This document shows positions 62,787-64,000 of a stretch of 64,000 bases of DNA, one piece after another. A model generated the notes under the pieces. The model had not been told where the DNA came from, ran no database searches, and saw only the letters and a program-made list of their open reading frames with translations. The first letter of the stretch is position 1. Each line of letters starts with the position of its first letter. The DNA comes from Haloplanus sp. XH21. Lineage in GTDB: Archaea; Halobacteriota; Halobacteria; Halobacteriales; Haloferacaceae. The stretch spans positions 868,001 through 932,000 of the forward strand of contig NZ_JALLPL010000001.1 of assembly GCF_023276355.1 (NCBI RefSeq), given 5' to 3'. The position numbers were made by a program, and so were the translations under genes.

Positions 62787-64000
62787 GGGAGGATCTCGAC
62801 CGCTTCCGCGAGGTGGGCGAAGAGCGCCGCGAGGACCTGGCGGCGTTCATCCAGCACGGTGACCTCGGCGGGAGCGACCCGGACAGCATCCGGATCCCGA
62901 TCAAAGTCGTCGACCTGCCGGAGTTCGTCTACGACCCGCGGGAACAGGGAGGCGTCGGTCAGGGACAGGACGGAACGCCCGATGTCGGCGACCCGGTCGG
63001 TCAGCCCGAGCCAGCCGATGTCGACGCTGACGGCGACGAGGATGGGGACGAAGACGGCGACCCCGGCGACGAGCGCGGCGAGCACGAGTATTACGAGATG
63101 GACCCCGAGGAGTTCGCCCAGGAACTCGACGAGGAACTCGGTCTCGACCTGGAGCCCAAGGGGAAGGAAGTGGTCGAGGAGATGGAGGGCGATTTCACCG
63201 AACTCACCCGCGCCGGGCCGAACAGCACGCTCGACTTCGAGCGCCTGTTCAAGAAAGGCCTCAAGCGGAAACTGGCGATGGATTTCGACGAGTCGTTCGT
63301 CCGCGAGGCGATGCGCGTCGCCGGGGCCACGCCGGACGATGTCTTCCGGTGGTGCCGCGAGCAGAACGTCCTCGTCTCCCAGGCGTGGATCGACGACCAG
63401 TGGGACGAAATTCCCGCGGACGAACGCGACCGCTGGGAGAGTTTCGAGTCGATGGCCGAGCACGTCGACCGGACGACCACGCTCGACCGCATCCGAGAGG
63501 AGGGCCTCCGCGACGTGCCCTTCCGCCGCGAGGACGAACGCTACCGCCACCCCGAGGTCGTCGAGAAGACGGAGAAGAACGTGGTCGTGGTGAACATCCG
63601 CGACGTGTCCGGAAGCATGCGCGAGGGGAAACGCGAACTCGTGGAGCGGACCTTTACGCCGCTCGATTGGTATCTCACCGGCAAGTACGACCGCGCCGAG
63701 TTCGTCTACATCGCCCACGACGCGGAAGCGTGGGAGGTTGAGCGGGAGGACTTCTTCGGCATCCGTAGCGGCGGCGGGACGCGCATCTCGTCGGCGTACG
63801 AACTCGCCGCGGAGGTCCTTGCGGAACGCTACCCGTGGGCGGAGTGGAACCGCTACGTCTTCGCGGCGGGCGACAGCGAGAACTCCAGCAACGACACCCG
63901 GGAGCACGTCATCCCCCTGATGCGGGAGATCCCGGCGAACCTGCACGCGTACGTCGAGACGCAGCCGGGCGGGACGGCCATCAACGCCACCCACGCCGAA
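62777..64000 (+). CDS. YeaH/DUF444-family VWA protein, cut by the window end
   Basis: At least 408 residues; no stop before the window ends. The ATG at 62777 overlaps the end of PrkA 2. [20 protein letters not shown] opens the family, then an acidic low-complexity linker (about residues 75-110). [18 protein letters not shown] follows. The VWA domain has its MIDAS motif DVSGSM near residue 276 and a metal Thr in [11 protein letters not shown]444 proteins work with PrkA and SpoVR; a SpoVR gene may follow beyond the window. Confidence 0.9.
   Translation, partial: MGLREDLDRFREVGEERREDLAAFIQHGDLGGSDPDSIRIPIKVVDLPEFVYDPREQGGVGQGQDGTPDVGDPVGQPEPADVDADGDEDGDEDGDPGDERGEHEYYEMDPEEFAQELDEELGLDLEPKGKEVVEEMEGDFTELTRAGPNSTLDFERLFKKGLKRKLAMDFDESFVREAMRVAGATPDDVFRWCREQNVLVSQAWIDDQWDEIPADERDRWESFESMAEHVDRTTTLDRIREEGLRDVPFRREDERYRHPEVVEKTEKNVVVVNIRDVSGSMREGKRELVERTFTPLDWYLTGKYDRAEFVYIAHDAEAWEVEREDFFGIRSGGGTRISSAYELAAEVLAERYPWAEWNRYVFAAGDSENSSNDTREHVIPLMREIPANLHAYVETQPGGTAINATHAE

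Overview
The window is from a haloarchaeon (Halobacteria). The evidence is very high GC, strongly acidic proteins, halocyanin-type blue copper proteins, Tat signals on secreted proteins, leaderless genes with an A/T-rich box about 27 bases before the start codon, an HTH_10 (bacterioopsin-activator type) regulator, UPF0179, and archaeal aIF5A with deoxyhypusine synthase. The genus cannot be named from sequence alone. No rRNA, tRNA, CRISPR array or complete IS element was found.

Layout. 0.06-4.1 kb: four NMT1/THI5-type (periplasmic-binding-protein fold) proteins without signal peptides and without ABC partners, two of them tandem duplicates. 4.1-7.8 kb: two uncharacterised genes around a formate dehydrogenase. 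7.8-11.9 kb: a PQQ alcohol dehydrogenase with a lanthanide-type WDYD motif, a Tat-signal partner of unknown family, and two blue copper proteins. 12.0-16.7 kb: a thiamine-precursor/NitT-type ABC transporter in two convergent operons, headed by a regulator that fuses a winged helix to a THI5 domain. 16.8-19.8 kb: amphi-Trp protein, ArsR-type regulator, and two convergent cation exchangers.

19.9-31.5 kb is a methylated-osmolyte catabolic island: SDR enzyme, HTH_10 regulator, Rieske oxygenase of the glycine betaine monooxygenase type, MTHFR-like protein, DmdA/GcvT-like demethylase, sarcosine-oxidase-like flavoprotein, dimethylglycine-dehydrogenase-like flavoprotein and a BCCT transporter. Together they could import betaine or DMSP, remove methyl groups as formaldehyde or folate-bound C1 units, and feed glycine and C1 metabolism. 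The formate and PQQ dehydrogenases upstream may belong to the same physiology.

34.6-38.5 kb is an AT-richer island with a two-gene module: a GmrSD-like DUF262/DUF1524 protein with an unusual N-terminal domain, and a small nuclease-like partner. Short direct and inverted repeats bracket it. Two palindromic MITE-like repeats (38.6 and 45.4 kb) each supply the stop codon of the neighbouring gene.

42.3-55.8 kb carries a near-complete hypusine supply line: pyruvoyl arginine decarboxylase, agmatinase, deoxyhypusine synthase and aIF5A. Between them are housekeeping genes, a COG1361-MMPL export operon and a lamin-tail nuclease. 55.8-58 kb holds small conserved haloarchaeal genes. 58.3 kb to the end is a PrkA-PrkA-YeaH kinase module cut by the window edge.
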